A stretch of 64,000 nt of DNA from Pseudoips prasinana (GCA_951640165.1 OX621250.1:3162001-3226000), one strand, 5' to 3'. Numbered from the stretch's first letter, positions 47,886 to 57,917 are shown. Notes: a model not told the origin generated them from the letters alone. Made by a program: numbers and translations.

Positions 47886-48024
47886 TATTGTTGTAACATC
47901 TTCACTCACATTATGGTATGCAAATGAATGAATATGAAACAAGGATTTATTTCAACAGTCCGGGCGGTGTTTAACAATAAATAAAACGTAACGTAATGAG
48001 AGAAAGAAAATGTGTGATCGGAAA
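47886..48024. other. No recognised feature
   Basis: Spacer. Confidence 0.3.
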
Positions 48025-48170
48025 AACGTTGGTCTAGTGGTTAGGGACCCCGACTGCTTAACCAGAGGCAGTGGATTCAAGCCCCAACTAGGACAACGCT
48101 TTGAGTGATCTGCTCAAACACGATCATTTGTTTTGCAGAAATAGCGCCCAGACGGTGCTATTTATTAAAA
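48025..48170 (+). mobile_element. tRNA-derived SINE, 5' part
   Basis: acgttggtctagtggttagg (box A), gaccccgactgcttaaccag, aggcagtggattcaagcccc (box B), aactaggacaacgctttgag, cacgatcatttgttttgcag. The tail is lost. Confidence 0.75.
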
Positions 48171-48699
48171 AGTCACCAAAATAACATCAATGCAATGTAA
48201 ATATATATAGATACGTTTCATAAATTGTGTTTCTTTCCAAATTTAATTCCAAATTGTGTAGCAGGTTACAAAATATGGTTACAAAATATCAGATTATTTA
48301 AGTGTTATAAGTGCTTGGGATTGAGTTGTTCTGAGTCAACACACATGATTGTAATTAATCTTAAGTATATTTTATTTTAAAAAAGGATTCCTACTGAGTT
48401 TTTTGGCTGTGTTTCTCAGTAGCTGCCACGTCATGCTCTGCACGGTAGGGTAGAAAATATGACGATTCCACATAAATGTAAAATTTTTACGGAATAAAGA
48501 CTTTTTTGATTTTCATTTTAATTTCATACTATGTTAATGTATGAAGGGATGAGGTCTTGATTTTAAGGCATTACTCTTGGCATCAAGGTCGATGACTCTT
48601 AGCGATTTAACACTAAAGCTTCAAAGTTTTCGTGTTAAATGTACAAGATTTAATATTGTTGAAACAAATCAAAATATATCTCGTTTATTTAGATATGTT
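48171..48699. other. No recognised feature
   Basis: Intergenic. cataaatgtaaaatttttacggaataaagac near 48471 looks like a retroelement end, not assigned. Confidence 0.3.
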
Positions 48700-48788
48700 T
48701 ATGCTTGTGAAGTCGTGGGTTCGATCCACAACCAATACAGAACTATGTCTGCTGAGCACGATTATTTGTTCTGTCTGGATTTAATTTA
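48700..48788 (+). mobile_element. tRNA-derived SINE fragment
   Basis: gtgaagtcgtgggttcgatc (box B), cacaaccaatacagaactat, gtctgctgagcacgattatt, tgttctgtctggatttaatt. MITE M3 is inserted directly at its end. Confidence 0.7.
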
Positions 48789-49183
48789 TACAACATGTAA
48801 CTTAATTAACGCACATCCTGAAAATAGCTCGTTCAGAATCGTTTACTGAATCGTTTTATATCATTTTTAATATAGGTATTTTTTTTCCCTTAATAATTAA
48901 AACTACGGAAATTATCGTCAAATTAACCCTGTACAGTCAAAACAAATTGAAATGGACCGTAAGTCAAAGTAATAAGACTTTTAAATAGCAGTTTTATTTG
49001 TATTCATACAAATTCCACCATTCAACACAAAATAAAGCAAAATAAACTTTATTCAAAAAACTTATTTAGTAAATAACAATGCATATACACGTTAAATAAA
49101 AAAATCGTGTATGTATTATAATTATAACAAAATATTCTAATTGGGGTGTTTGAGGGTGTGCGTTAATTACGTTACATGTTGTA
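48789..49183. mobile_element. MITE M3, complete, TA target
   Basis: Left TACAACATGTAACTTAATTA, acgcacatcct; the right end gggtgtgcgttaattacgtt, acatgttgta is its imperfect inverted repeat (~30 bp). TA stands at 48787-48788 and 49184-49185. Interior: gtcaaaacaaattgaaatgg, accgtaagtcaaagtaataa. 395 bp without coding. Partner copy at 43127-43463. Confidence 0.85.
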
Positions 49184-49187
49184 TATG

Positions 49188-49256
49188 ACGAGCTGTGCCC
49201 CGCGGTTTTACCCGCGTTAAACTATATAAATATAGCCAATTTGTTATTCGAATATA
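49188..49256 (-). mobile_element. Helitron 3' end fragment
   Basis: agctgtgccccgcggtttta, cccgcgttaaactatataaa: the CGCGGGTAAAACCGCGGGGCACAGCT end read inverted. Cut by the mariner at 49257. Confidence 0.75.
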
Positions 49257-49730
49257 TTAGGTTGGGGAAAAAGTTTTTCGCAGTATAGTATGTATGAACT
49301 TGTCATAAAATCTCTTTGGCTTGTATCTGGCTGGTTTTGGTAACATTGAAAGTTTAATTTTTTTAAGAACATAATTCCAAATTCAAATTAGGAAAATGTG
49401 TGTTTTTTATTTATTTTTCGTACTATCAAGATGAGTGAAACTAATGAAGAGATTCATACATTTTAAAATTTTACTACAAAAAAGTAAAAATGCAACGCAA
49501 GCCGCGAAAAAAATTTGCGATGTTTATGGACCAGCAGTAACTGTCAGAGTAGCACAAATTTGGTTTCCAATCCGGAAATTATGATGTCAAAGATGCACGT
49601 CGCTCTGGTCGCCTTATTACGGATAAAAAGGATGCCATTTTGGAAACAATGGAGCAAGATCGGTATATCAGTAGTTATGACTTAGCTGAAGAACTGGGAA
49701 TTGACCACAAAATAGTTTTGGAGCCATAAT
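49257..49730 (+). pseudogene. Mariner, left third with transposase N-terminus
   Basis: Begins with TA + TTAGGTTGGGGAAAAAGTTT, a typical mariner terminal repeat. ATG at 49431 (MSETNEEIHT), a stop after 10 codons, then, across frame changes, ILLQKSKNATQAAKKICDVY and YDVKDARRSGRLITDKKDAI, LETMEQDRYISSYDLAEELG, IDHKIVL: the HTH DNA-binding half. The catalytic domain and right terminus are absent. A SINE starts exactly where it stops (49731). Confidence 0.85.
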
Positions 49731-50078
49731 GACGGGCCTGTTGGCGTGGTTGGCAAATGTTTGCTTTTCACGCCGGAGGTCGTGGGTTCGATTCCCACCC
49801 AGGACAGATATTTGTGTGCATGAACATATCTGTTTGTCCTGAGTCTGGGTTTAATTATCTATATACATAAGTATGGATTTACAAAAGAAAAGTGGTTATG
49901 TAATATATCAGTTATCTGGTTTCCATAGTACAAGCTCTGCTTAGTTTGGGATCAGCTGATTTGGCATTATATTTTTATCCATTTTGCTAATAATTATGTT
50001 TATCTATTGTGCCATAGTGCAGGCTCTGCCTAGTTTGGAATCAGTAGGCAGTGTCCCAAGAGATATTTATTTACTAGT
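49731..50078 (+). mobile_element. tRNA-derived SINE with duplicated tail
   Basis: gacgggcctgttggcgtggt (box A), ttgcttttcacgccggaggt, cgtgggttcgattcccaccc (box B), aggacagatatttgtgtgca, gtcctgagtctgggtttaat, ggtttccatagtacaagctc, tgcttagtttgggatcagct. A second tail gtgccatagtgcaggctctg, cctagtttggaatcagtagg, cagtgtcccaagagatattt follows at 49995-50078. Confidence 0.85.
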
Positions 50079-50455
50079 TTGCAAGCCGTTCTGCAAATAA
50101 GATGGATGATGGGATAGATATTTTATACGTAAATATGGTCATTGCAAATTTGTAATCTCGTGCGTGCATACGTTCTCTTTTGTGTACATCGAGCACCTAT
50201 GATGTTTTAATGTACATTAGAATGCAGACTGTCAATTGGAATTCGGGATCAATTGGGATCTTAATTGACGCATTCTACAATGAAATACTGAGATATTCAC
50301 ATGGCAGTTTTTGTAAATCATCGCTATTCAAAATATTGAGGTGTGTGTAATTAACTTAGCAAATGTCCTTACCGTTCCTTTGATGTCAATGGAACATGTG
50401 TTTGTTCGGTAATAATTTCCTCCGTTGCGTGTTTACCATTGTGGATTAAATTTAA
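50079..50455. other. No recognised feature
   Basis: Spacer. Nothing identified. Confidence 0.3.
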
Positions 50456-50686
50456 AAAAGCCAGCCAAGTGCGAGTCGGACTCGCGCACGAAGGGTTCCG
50501 TATCATTATCTACAAAAACGAGCAAAAAATGTACGTTTGTTGTTGTTATAGCGGCAACAGAAATACATCATCTGTGAAAATTTCAACTGTCTAACTATCA
50601 CGGTTCATGAGATACAGCCTGGTGCCAGACAGTTAAGTCTTAGTAATAGGGTCCCGTTTAACCTTTAGGTACGGAACCCTAAAAAG
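50456..50686 (+). mobile_element. Family G2 repeat, plus copy
   Basis: aaagccagccaagtgcgagt, cggactcgcgcacgaagggt, tccgtatcattatctacaaa, aacgagca, gcggcaacagaaatacatca, tcacggttcatgagatacag, cctggtgccagacag, taatagggtcccgttt, taggtacggaaccctaaaaa. Same ends as family G with a different, shorter body. Confidence 0.8.
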
Positions 50687-50829
50687 ATCGATTCAGCTGT
50701 TGAGGAACCGATCCGGAACTACATGAGTCACCTAAGAAAGAACTTCAGTTACATTTAGCTAAATACTTCTCCGTCGTTCTGCTCTTAGAGCAAAAGAACG
50801 TAATTCTCTACCTCTCTTACTGATCTTTC
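50687..50829. other. Spacer between inverted G2 copies
   Basis: About 140 bp, no feature. Confidence 0.35.
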
Positions 50830-51118
50830 AGTGTTTTTAGGTTTCCGTACTCAAAGGGTAAAATGGGACCCTGTTACTAAGACTTCGCTGTCTGTGTGTC
50901 CGTCTGTCACCAGGCTGTATCTCATGAACCGTGACAGACAGTTGAAATGTTCTCAGATGATGTATTTCTGTTGCTGCTATAACAAAAAATTCTAAAAAAC
51001 AAAATAAAATACATATTTAAGAGGGCTCCCATACAACAAACGTGAATCTTATGCTCGTTTTTATAGATAATGGTACGGAACCCTTCGTGCGTGAGTCCGA
51101 CTTGCACTTGGCCGGTTT
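50830..51118 (-). mobile_element. Family G2 repeat, minus copy
   Basis: ggtttccgtactcaaagggt, aaaatgggaccctgttacta, agacttcgctgtctgtgtgt, ccgtctgtcaccaggctgta, tctcatgaaccgtgacagac, agttgaaatgttctcagatg, atgtatttctgttgctgcta, cgtttttatagataatggta, cggaacccttcgtgcgtgag, tccgacttgcacttggccgg. Fuller body than the plus copy. Confidence 0.82.
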
Positions 51119-51414
51119 TCTTATTAAAAGGGCGACATAATCGATTTAATACCTTTCTATAAACGATATCCTAATAAAATGAAGATCAATCATTCATTAT
51201 TTCAGAAATGTTTATTTTGTGAATTTGGATCTTCGGTTTGCATTAATATTCATCAATCAAAACCTCTCAATATCTGTGTTTAATCTGCCCGCCAGTAGCG
51301 GAGGGATCATATTTCATGGGAAGCCTCTATCAAGCCGTGTACTGCAAATAACAAGGTTCCTGAAATTCAAATATGGTGGTAAATTTAAATGCAGATTTAT
51401 CGACTAGGCTAGCT
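51119..51414. other. No recognised feature
   Basis: Spacer. Confidence 0.3.
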
Positions 51415-51509
51415 AAAAAGTCCACTGCTGGACGAAAGCCTCCCCCAAGAATCATCTAGGGGGGATATGCCATAATCGCCACGCTTGGCAGACGGCTTGG
51501 CCATCGCAG
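51415..51509 (-). mobile_element. RTE LINE 3' UTR, interrupted by SINE-A
   Basis: aaaaagtccactgctggacg, aaagcctcccccaagaatca, tctaggggggatatgccata, atcgccacgcttggcagacg, gcttggccatcgcag. The downstream part resumes after 51753 in decayed form. Confidence 0.7.
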
Positions 51510-51515
51510 AAAGAT

Positions 51516-51747
51516 AATAATAATATCTAGGGACAATGTCACACAGATCGTCCTAGCCCAAAACTAAGCAAAGCTTGTACTATGGGTACCAGGCGACGAT
51601 ATACATACTTATATAGATAGAAAACATCCATGACTCAGAAACAAATATTCGTGCTCATCACACAAATGTTTGCACTTACCGGGATTCGAACCCAGGACCA
51701 CCAGCTTCGTAGGCAGGAGCACTACAACTAGGGTACGGTGACCGTCC
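51516..51747 (-). mobile_element. SINE-A with 6-bp TSD
   Basis: ataataatatctagggacaa, tcgtcctagcccaaaactaa, gcaaagcttgtactatgggt, accaggcgacgatatacata, the B-box complement ccgggattcgaacccaggac, aactagggtacggtgaccgt. AAAGAT flanks at 51510-51515 and 51748-51753. Confidence 0.87.
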
Positions 51748-51821
51748 AAAGATGGTGCTAGGCTTGAGGTGATCTCCGAAGGAATATGAATTTACATGAA
51801 GACAATCAATTGATTTTACAT

Positions 51822-51990
51822 AATCCTACTAATATCATAGATCCGGAAGTTTGTGAGTATGGATGTTTGTTAATTCACACAAATACTACGACATGGATTT
51901 TATTCAACTTTGTAGTTATAATAATTATATATCCGTATAACACAGAGGCTATAATTTATAAATTTTAACGCGGGTAAAACCTAGGTAGGT
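51822..51990 (+). mobile_element. Decayed short Helitron
   Basis: atcctactaatatcatagat, ccggaagtttgtgagtatgg, atgtttgttaattcacacaa, ttttattcaactttgtagtt, taacacagaggctataattt, ttaacgcgggtaaaacctag. The hairpin's second half is missing. Confidence 0.65.
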
Positions 51991-52314
51991 ATTCGTACAT
52001 TTGATTATAATTTACATAAAAAATCAATTATATGCAATTAAATCTACTGGTTAAGTTATCTTATTTTATATTAATTTATTTATTGTTTTCTTAATATTAA
52101 AACACAAGTCCAGAAAAATACCCCACAAAACCGATCAGTCGGTTTGACTGCGGGAGAAAAGTCTCAATAAACAAGAAAACAACAACAAGATATATACTAA
52201 AAATAACTAATAACTATTATTAATCACAGTTGATATTATGGCACTATTTTATGTATTAACAATATCTCTATTATCTATCTAATCTAATTTAGTAAGTAAG
52301 TATTGATATAATTT
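51991..52314 (-). mobile_element. Probable LINE-D 3' UTR
   Basis: AT-rich tract next to the LINE C-terminal coding remnant on its right. An A/T-repeat end near 52080-52110 (attaatttatttattgtttt) suits a minus-oriented tail. The border is not certain. Confidence 0.4.
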
Positions 52315-53064
52315 GTTTTTAAATAATATTTTTTTGATTCACTACTAATGTCAGCCGGTAAACTATTTAAAATAGAAGGTAATCGTTTATTAATGGTTCT
52401 ATCACCATAATAATTGATGAAATCTTCCGGCAGTCATTGATCGTGTATTATAGACATTTTCTACATGTATCAGATTACCGTCCGGATTACCATGGTTATT
52501 TAATGCTAACAGAAATGTATGTTTCATACTAATAGGTAATAATTTACAAATTTTAAATAATTTCCTGTAGTCGTTTTTACAATTAAATTAGTCTTTTTCG
52601 AAACAAGTAGTTTTAAGAATCTAAGTTATAATGCTTCAAGTTTGTCCAAGTTAGTTTTGAATGTTAAACCATAGCAGTCCAGACCGTAGCGGTATTGTGT
52701 CAACTAATGACATGTAAATACATCTTAAAGTACTAATAGGAACTTTGAAACTTAAGTTATATAATTTACCTAGCAATATTCTTAATTTTTCACTTATATA
52801 TTCTGTGTGTTTAGACCATGAAAAATTTTCATCTATTTTCATGCCAAGGTAGGTTACACAGTTAACTTTTTCAATGGGCTTACATTTACAATTTAATGAA
52901 TTATTGTGATGGCATACAAAGTCATGGGTATATAGCGATGGATTTAGATTTATTAATTGTGAATACGGAGAGTGAATAATTAATAATTTAGTTTGATCGG
53001 CGTTCAATACTAATCCATTGTCATGTGACCATTTAACTACTGCGTTTATATCTTGCTGTACCAA
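52315..53064 (-). pseudogene. LINE-D RT C-terminal half
   Basis: Minus strand, 52651-53064 open: MVQQDINAVVKWSHDNGLVL, NADQTKLLIIHSPY, KVNCVTYLGMKIDENFSWSK, HTEYISEKLRILLGKLYNLS, RCIYMSLVDTIPLRSGLLWF. This is the region after the RT YADD box (W-x-x-x-N-x-L-x-L-N-x-x-K-T/T-K and YLGxxIDxxxxWxxHI). After a stop, decayed pieces continue: NLDKLEAL, a YNTRS-like block (NTRSMTAGRF), INKRLPSILNSLPADI. RT core and endonuclease are absent. Inactive. Confidence 0.82.
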
Positions 53065-53091
53065 TTGGCAAGTATCTATTCTAAGGATGTG

Positions 53092-53195
53092 ATGGTTTCT
53101 TATCTAAACTATCAAGTGGTTGTTCAATCTAAGTTGAAAAGTGCTTGCTCGATCTAAGCTATAAAGTGGTTGCTTGTTCTAAGTTGCTGAAAGAC
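53092..53195. repeat. Tandem repeat, 25-26-bp unit, ~3.5 copies
   Basis: atctaaactatcaagtggtt (53102), atctaagttgaaaagtgctt (53128), atctaagctataaagtggtt (53153), ttctaagttgctgaa (53178). Confidence 0.75.
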
Positions 53196-53748
53196 CAGCA
53201 TTCCTCGTAGCTTAAATGCAAGCATTTGACATGTTTTATAAAAGGAAAGCTGAAGAGAAATCGTAGTATATGAACTCTACGCCACTGTTGCATGCCTCAT
53301 TTTGAAGAAGTTTACTTAGCGATTGAATTTTTATGGCGATTTTGGCATATAATAAAATCAACTGATATTAGGGTATATTACAATTTTAATAAATAAATAT
53401 GAGGGTTTTGTTTAAGAATAGCGTAATTTATATCTTTTTTAAGCCGCGTTCAACTAAAAGCTAATAACATTTTGCTTTGAAATTAGAGAATATGTTAATA
53501 GAGAATGTTTACTAAAGTATGCATGAGTTTTGTGCCAAAAACTAATGTGTTATTATTATTAAGAACAAATTAAATAGACTTGTTTGTATTGCATATCCGA
53601 TATGGGTAGACTGTCGATCCTAAAAACTGTTACGTTATGATAAGACTTTATTGTACACAGTTACGCAATAAATAATTCCTTATCTTGGGGTGGCCTCAAT
53701 TTATGTAAAATGATAATTTTTGAGACACAATAAACATTTTTCTTTTTT
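53196..53748. other. No recognised feature
   Basis: AT-rich spacer. Confidence 0.35.
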
Positions 53749-53985
53749 GAAGTTATACTTCTTTTGGCGCGATGGAGAAAAATGATGAGAGTGAATTTTT
53801 ACGATGCGCGCGCACACCGACACCAAAAAATTTAACAGCATGAAGTTAGTTCTAGGTGGTATGAGAGTGAATTTTTATGCGCGCGCATCGTAAAAATAAC
53901 AGCATGACGTTAGTTCTAGGTGGTATGAAAATTGATAACTATGTTCAAGTTGTATATTAAGAAGTATAACTTCTAACGCGTGTAC
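53749..53985. repeat. GCGCGC repeat with inverted ends
   Basis: Starts tgaagttatacttcttttgg, cgcgatgg and ends ttaagaagtataacttctaa, cgcg: agaagtataacttct is itself a palindrome at both ends. Inside, gagagtgaatttttacgatg, cgcgcgcacaccg and gagagtgaatttttatgcgc, gcgcatcgtaaaaata are near duplicates, each followed by aacagcatgaagttagttct, aggtggtatgag. A known-looking lepidopteran repeat; class unknown. Confidence 0.65.
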
Positions 53986-54024
53986 ATAAGTACACACAAG
54001 TTTTTTTTTTCTTTATCTTGAATA

Positions 54025-54112
54025 CTGCTTGTCATGGTGCAGGTTATATACATAGTTTAGGTCTATTTTAGGATCAGATGCCAGTGTGTTAGTTGGCGCA
54101 AGATATTTATTT
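54025..54112 (+). mobile_element. SINE tail fragment
   Basis: gcttgtcatggtgcaggtta, catagtttaggtctatttta, ggatcagatgccagtgtgtt, agttggcgcaagatatttat. Confidence 0.55.
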
Positions 54113-54649
54113 GTTGGAGAGTGTGATGTTTTATGTAGTAGTGTAAGGTTGCATAATCTTTGATATTAGTATTATACTCTACAGCCTATTAAAAGACTTA
54201 GGTTTATCAAGAACTTCCGTAAGTTCTCTATCGGAACGAGTAACCAAAGCGGCCATCCATATTAGGATCATACCAAATTTGGCTGGGAAGAGAAGGGATA
54301 ACTGAGACACAGAGAAGGTGAGCGTTGATGCATTATAAAAGGCCCTTAAACCTACATCTGAGTCGCAAGTCTCAGACTCTGTCGAGTTCTCTCCTCTATC
54401 GCGTGATGGACCCGGTTACCGCAGGGTAAATCCATGGATTGCTATTGGTAATGTTAGAATGGTAGTTCCCGTCACGTCACAACAAACTCACTGCATTCCA
54501 TAATACTTTCATATCTGATCATGATATGGACTAACGAAATAAAGACTTTTTCTGCCCGCGTCGATATATTTATTATTATTCCACCTTATTTATTTATTTT
54601 CCTATTTTTTACATATTTATTCTTATAAAATTGATATATAAAACAATTA
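54113..54649. other. No recognised feature
   Basis: Intergenic. tggactaacgaaataaagactttttctg near 54527 may be a retroelement end. Confidence 0.3.
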
Positions 54650-55017
54650 TATACAAATAAATACGTAAAAGAAAGGCTCTCCCAGCGGCGGGGTTATACG
54701 CCTTAGGCCGCCGGTGGTCAGGGCGACAGAGTGAGGAACATCCTCACGATGCGTGCCGTTCCCATAATTGCTTCTGAGAGCCTCTTAACATGTTGGTCGA
54801 GGCTCTTTGCTAGGAGACCGTTTACACAGACGACTATTGGGACAATTATGGTTGAGTTCACATCCCACATGACAGTAACCTCGTGAACCAAATCTAAATA
54901 CTTTGACAACTAGTCATTCTCGGCTCTTACGAGGTTCTCGTCAAACGGGACAGTGATATCAACAATAAATGCCCGGCGCTCCAACCGGTCTACCAAAACA
55001 ATATCAGGCTCTTAATA
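54650..55017 (-). pseudogene. LINE-R polyprotein C-terminus and 3' end
   Basis: The minus-strand frame reads DIVLVDRLERRAFIVDITVP, FDENLVRAEND, a stop, LSKYLDLVHEVTVMWDVNST, IIVPIVVCVNGLLAKSLDQH, VKRLSEAIMGTARIVRMFLT, LSP. This matches the C-terminal domain of a LINE type common in arthropods (DI.IPHDxNLxxxExxKxxKYxxLxxExxxMWxxxxxxxVPVVIxxxGxxxxxxxxxL). One stop and a small deletion (the GGWxK segment) mark it as dead. The GC-rich 3' end (tatacgccttaggccgccgg) recurs at 37962-38030. Confidence 0.78.
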
Positions 55018-55697
55018 TATATATAAATAGGTACTTCTCTAAGCTCTTGGGTTATTCGAAAAACGAATTGCAAAATCTTTCCTTCTCTTCTTCAATTAAA
55101 CCGGTAACTGCTTTAAAGTCACGCTAGAATTGAGATGGCATAAAACGTATCGCATTTCAAAAATATAGGTTAAAACTATTATGATTAAAAGCCCATTAAC
55201 TAGGGTGTAGAACTTCCTCGCAAAGTTGAAATCCGTTCTAGATTAGAGTGATGAATGTGTTAGGGCCGTCCCTAAGCTCAGAGGTTAAGTCGCACAGTTT
55301 TATTAACTTTAGCTTGACGTAGTGACTACTGGCTTGTCATAACTTAGGGTTATGAGAAATGAGCTGGGGCGTTTTTGTCCCAATGTGAGCTCGCAAATGG
55401 AAGGACTATTCTTTTTATATTTATAAGATAGACTGGTTAGTTTACATTGTCTATTTGTTATTGTAAGAGTAAAATATTATATTGAATTCTTACGGTTACG
55501 GTTAAGAATAACTTTATTTCTATAAAGAATTGTATACTCAATTCACTTATTGTAAAGCTATTTTTAGAACTAAGATTAATAATTGGGGCGCTACGTACGA
55601 GTATGTATATAAATTAACAAAAACAATTTTCTTAAGAAAAAAAATGTGGGTAAGTAAATAACATAACCGGTAAGAAGCTCAAGTTAAGTTAACCTTA
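55018..55697. other. No recognised feature
   Basis: Intergenic. Nothing identified. Confidence 0.35.
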
Positions 55698-55775
55698 CCT
55701 TAATATAGACATAACCATTCAGACAAGGTGAAGTAAAATATATCTAAAACTATAAATTTTGATAATTATATAAAC
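55698..55775 (+). mobile_element. Family A internal fragment
   Basis: ccttaatatagacataacca, ttcagacaaggtgaagtaaa, ttgataattatataaacc match 61575-61645. Confidence 0.55.
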
Positions 55776-55819
55776 CGATATATAATTTCACGCCAAAACC
55801 ACTGAACCAACATATATAT

Positions 55820-55948
55820 ATATTCATCAACTGTCTGGTTGCTACAGTACAGGGTCTGCCTAGTTTGGGTTCAGATACCAGACATTCATCATCATCATCA
55901 TATCAGCCGAAAGACGTCCACTACTGGACAAAGGATCTCCACAATACA
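55820..55948. mobile_element. SINE tail (+) and RTE end (-)
   Basis: 55828-55885: actgtctggttgctacagta, cagggtctgcctagtttggg, ttcagatacca. 55886-55948: an ATC run, agccgaaagacgtccactac, tggacaaaggatctccacaa. Confidence 0.6.
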
Positions 55949-56370
55949 ATGCCTGCTGTAACTGCTAGAGAAATAAATCCGTACAATACCCCGTATTATA
56001 CTAATGTCCCGTATATACTTTAAAATAAGCAATTCCTGGATGCAAAGCACAAAAAATCTTATAACAGTGATTTTTGTGTGACCCATGTCACACAAATAAT
56101 TGTCCTGACAGTGAATTTCACCACCATAGTGTTAATTGAAACAAGATGCTTTAACAAAGCCGAGACCTATATACACTACAGTTATACAACTTATATACCT
56201 TCCTAACAATGTACTCCGTAATCGCCTAGAAAGAAAATATTTTTTTCTGAGCGCCCACATAAAGTCGAAAGCAATCACATTAATTGTAGTAACAGATGTA
56301 AGGCTTAAAGAAATTGTATTTGGCGAAAATAATGATGTGGAACCAAGGTTACGGGATTTGTATTAAATAA
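55949..56370. other. No recognised feature
   Basis: Intergenic. The 76-codon frame at 56136-56366 has no recognisable domain. Confidence 0.35.
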
Positions 56371-56550
56371 TTACACTAATATTATAAAGACGAAAGTTTG
56401 TGAGTGTGTGAGTTGTTTGTTAACCTTTCATGCATAAACTACCAGACGGATTTTAATGAAACTTTGTAGTAATATAACTTATATATCCGAATAACACATA
56501 AGTTAGAATTTATAAAGTTTAACTCGGGTATAACCGCGGGACACAGCTAG
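56371..56550 (+). mobile_element. Short Helitron, complete
   Basis: ttacactaatattataaaga, cgaaagtttgtgagtgtgtg, cataaactaccagacggatt, ttaatgaaactttgtagtaa, ccgaataacacataagttag, aactcgggtataaccgcggg, acacagCTAG then T. Confidence 0.83.
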
Positions 56551-56695
56551 TACAATATAAATGTGGAAGACTGCTTTTTAAAATTTATTGTTTACAAACT
56601 GTGGCCCGCGGTTACACCCGCGTTAAACTTTATAAATTCTAACTTATATACCCGCAGTAAACTTTAAAAATGTGTGCCTATGTGTTATTTGGATC

Positions 56696-56956
56696 ATCAT
56701 CATCATCATCATTACAGCTTAAATAAGTCCACTGCTGGACAAGCCTCCCTCAAGAATCGTCTTGAGGGGATATGCCATAATCGCCACGCTTGGCAGGCGG
56801 GTTGGCGATCGCAGTATGATGGTCATAGTACTCAGAAGCAAGCTGCTGCCCGTCCTCTGGTAGATATTCCCTCGGGTCGACTTCTACGCCCCCCACGGGG
56901 TGAGATGGGGTGATGATATTCTGATTCTGATATTTGTCGCCGTCACCACACAGCAG
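56696..56956 (-). mobile_element. RTE LINE 3' UTR with 11-bp TSD
   Basis: ATC run, aaataagtccactgctggac, caagaatcgtcttgagggga, tatgccataatcgccacgct, tggcaggcgggttggcgatc, gcagtatgatggtcatagta, gctgctgcccgtcctctggt, agatattccctcgggtcgac, cacggggtgagatggggtga, tgatattctgattctgatat. GTTATTTGGAT flanks at 56685-56695 and 56957-56967. The 79-codon plus-strand frame is antisense to it. Confidence 0.88.
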
Positions 56957-57007
56957 GTTATTTGGATATATAAGCTATATTACTACAAAGATTCAAAATC
57001 CATTAAA

Positions 57008-57335
57008 ATGAAATAAAAAAGGTGTTATTGTTGTTTTATTCACGTAGACTTTAAAAAAGCGCTTGTTAATAGTCATAACATGTTTGTAGTAATATATGAT
57101 TAATTAATTTATAATTATTTCTAGGTACATATAGATATTTAGGTACACGGATTGTATGAAAACATATATAATAAGATTTATTTTATTATAGTAATGATAT
57201 TTAGCTAGCTCATATAAAGTTATTGTCAAAGAGATCATGTATAGGTTTATTATAGAAAATTTAAAATATTAGCTTTTTTTTACATATTGTCTTAATAGTT
57301 CTGTCTTTATTAAGGTTCGCATTAAATATTATTAT
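57008..57335 (-). mobile_element. Family A inside a Helitron
   Basis: ataaaaaaggtgttattgtt, tattcacgtagactttaaaa, aagcgcttgttaatagtcat, aacatgtttgtagtaatata, gatatttagctagctcatat, gtcaaagagatcatgt, cttaatagttctgtctttat, taaggtt. Confidence 0.8.
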
Positions 57336-57474
57336 TAGTAGGTACGTTCGTTAGATTTTGCGTGAAACAGTAACAAACGTCCTGGGTACATCCACACATC
57401 TAACATCAATTCAGACAAACTTTCGCGTTTATAATATTAGTAGGATATTTATATATATTTATTTACTAGCAGTA

Positions 57475-57618
57475 AGGTTTATATGTTTATTTTGTGTAAA
57501 ACCTATATCCATTCCAGATTTCATCCGCTCAGCTGTTTTTGCGTGATTGGGTTATTCAAATTAAATCCACACAAAAAGAGATACAAGCATACATATCACA
57601 TTTATAATATTAGTAAGA
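57475..57618 (-). mobile_element. Helitron fragment
   Basis: tttgtgtaaaacctatatcc, attccagatttcatccgctc, agctgtttttgcgtgattgg, gagatacaagcatacatatc, acatttataatattagtaag. Confidence 0.6.
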
Positions 57619-57917
57619 TATGAAAAGGACATAAAGTAATTTTGCAGATCATTTTTATTTCGGTCAAAGTGAATTACATATGTCACGAATTTCTTATTTT
57701 GATATTTTATATGTATATGAAGATATAAAGGTAATGTGGAAAATTGACGGAAACAATGAAAAAGGAAATGCAAACTCAATTTAAGGCCTTTTTCCTTTTA
57801 TTAACTGCATGACTTCAAAAGAAGGTTGTAGTCATACAAACAAAATTTGCTCTTTTTAATATTTAACTACTAATCATTGTTACTTAATTATAATACTTAT
57901 AAAATCATGACTCGAAT
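57619..57917. other. No recognised feature
   Basis: AT-rich spacer. Confidence 0.3.

Larger units (their letters stand above)
56594..57446 (-). mobile_element. Short Helitron with two nested insertions
   Basis: 3' side: actgtggcccgcggttacac, ccgcgttaaactttataaat (56594-56633). Middle after the first insertion: tatataagctatattactac, aaagattcaaaatccattaa (56962-57007). 5' side after the second insertion: ttcgttagattttgcgtgaa, acagtaacaaacgtcctggg, gacaaactttcgcgtttata, atattagtagga (57348-57446). The RTE end (56696-56956) and family A (57008-57335) interrupt it. Confidence 0.8.

Noticed and set aside
56674..56913. 79-codon frame with a run of histidines
   Set aside because: The His run is the ATC tail of an RTE LINE; the frame is antisense to its 3' UTR.
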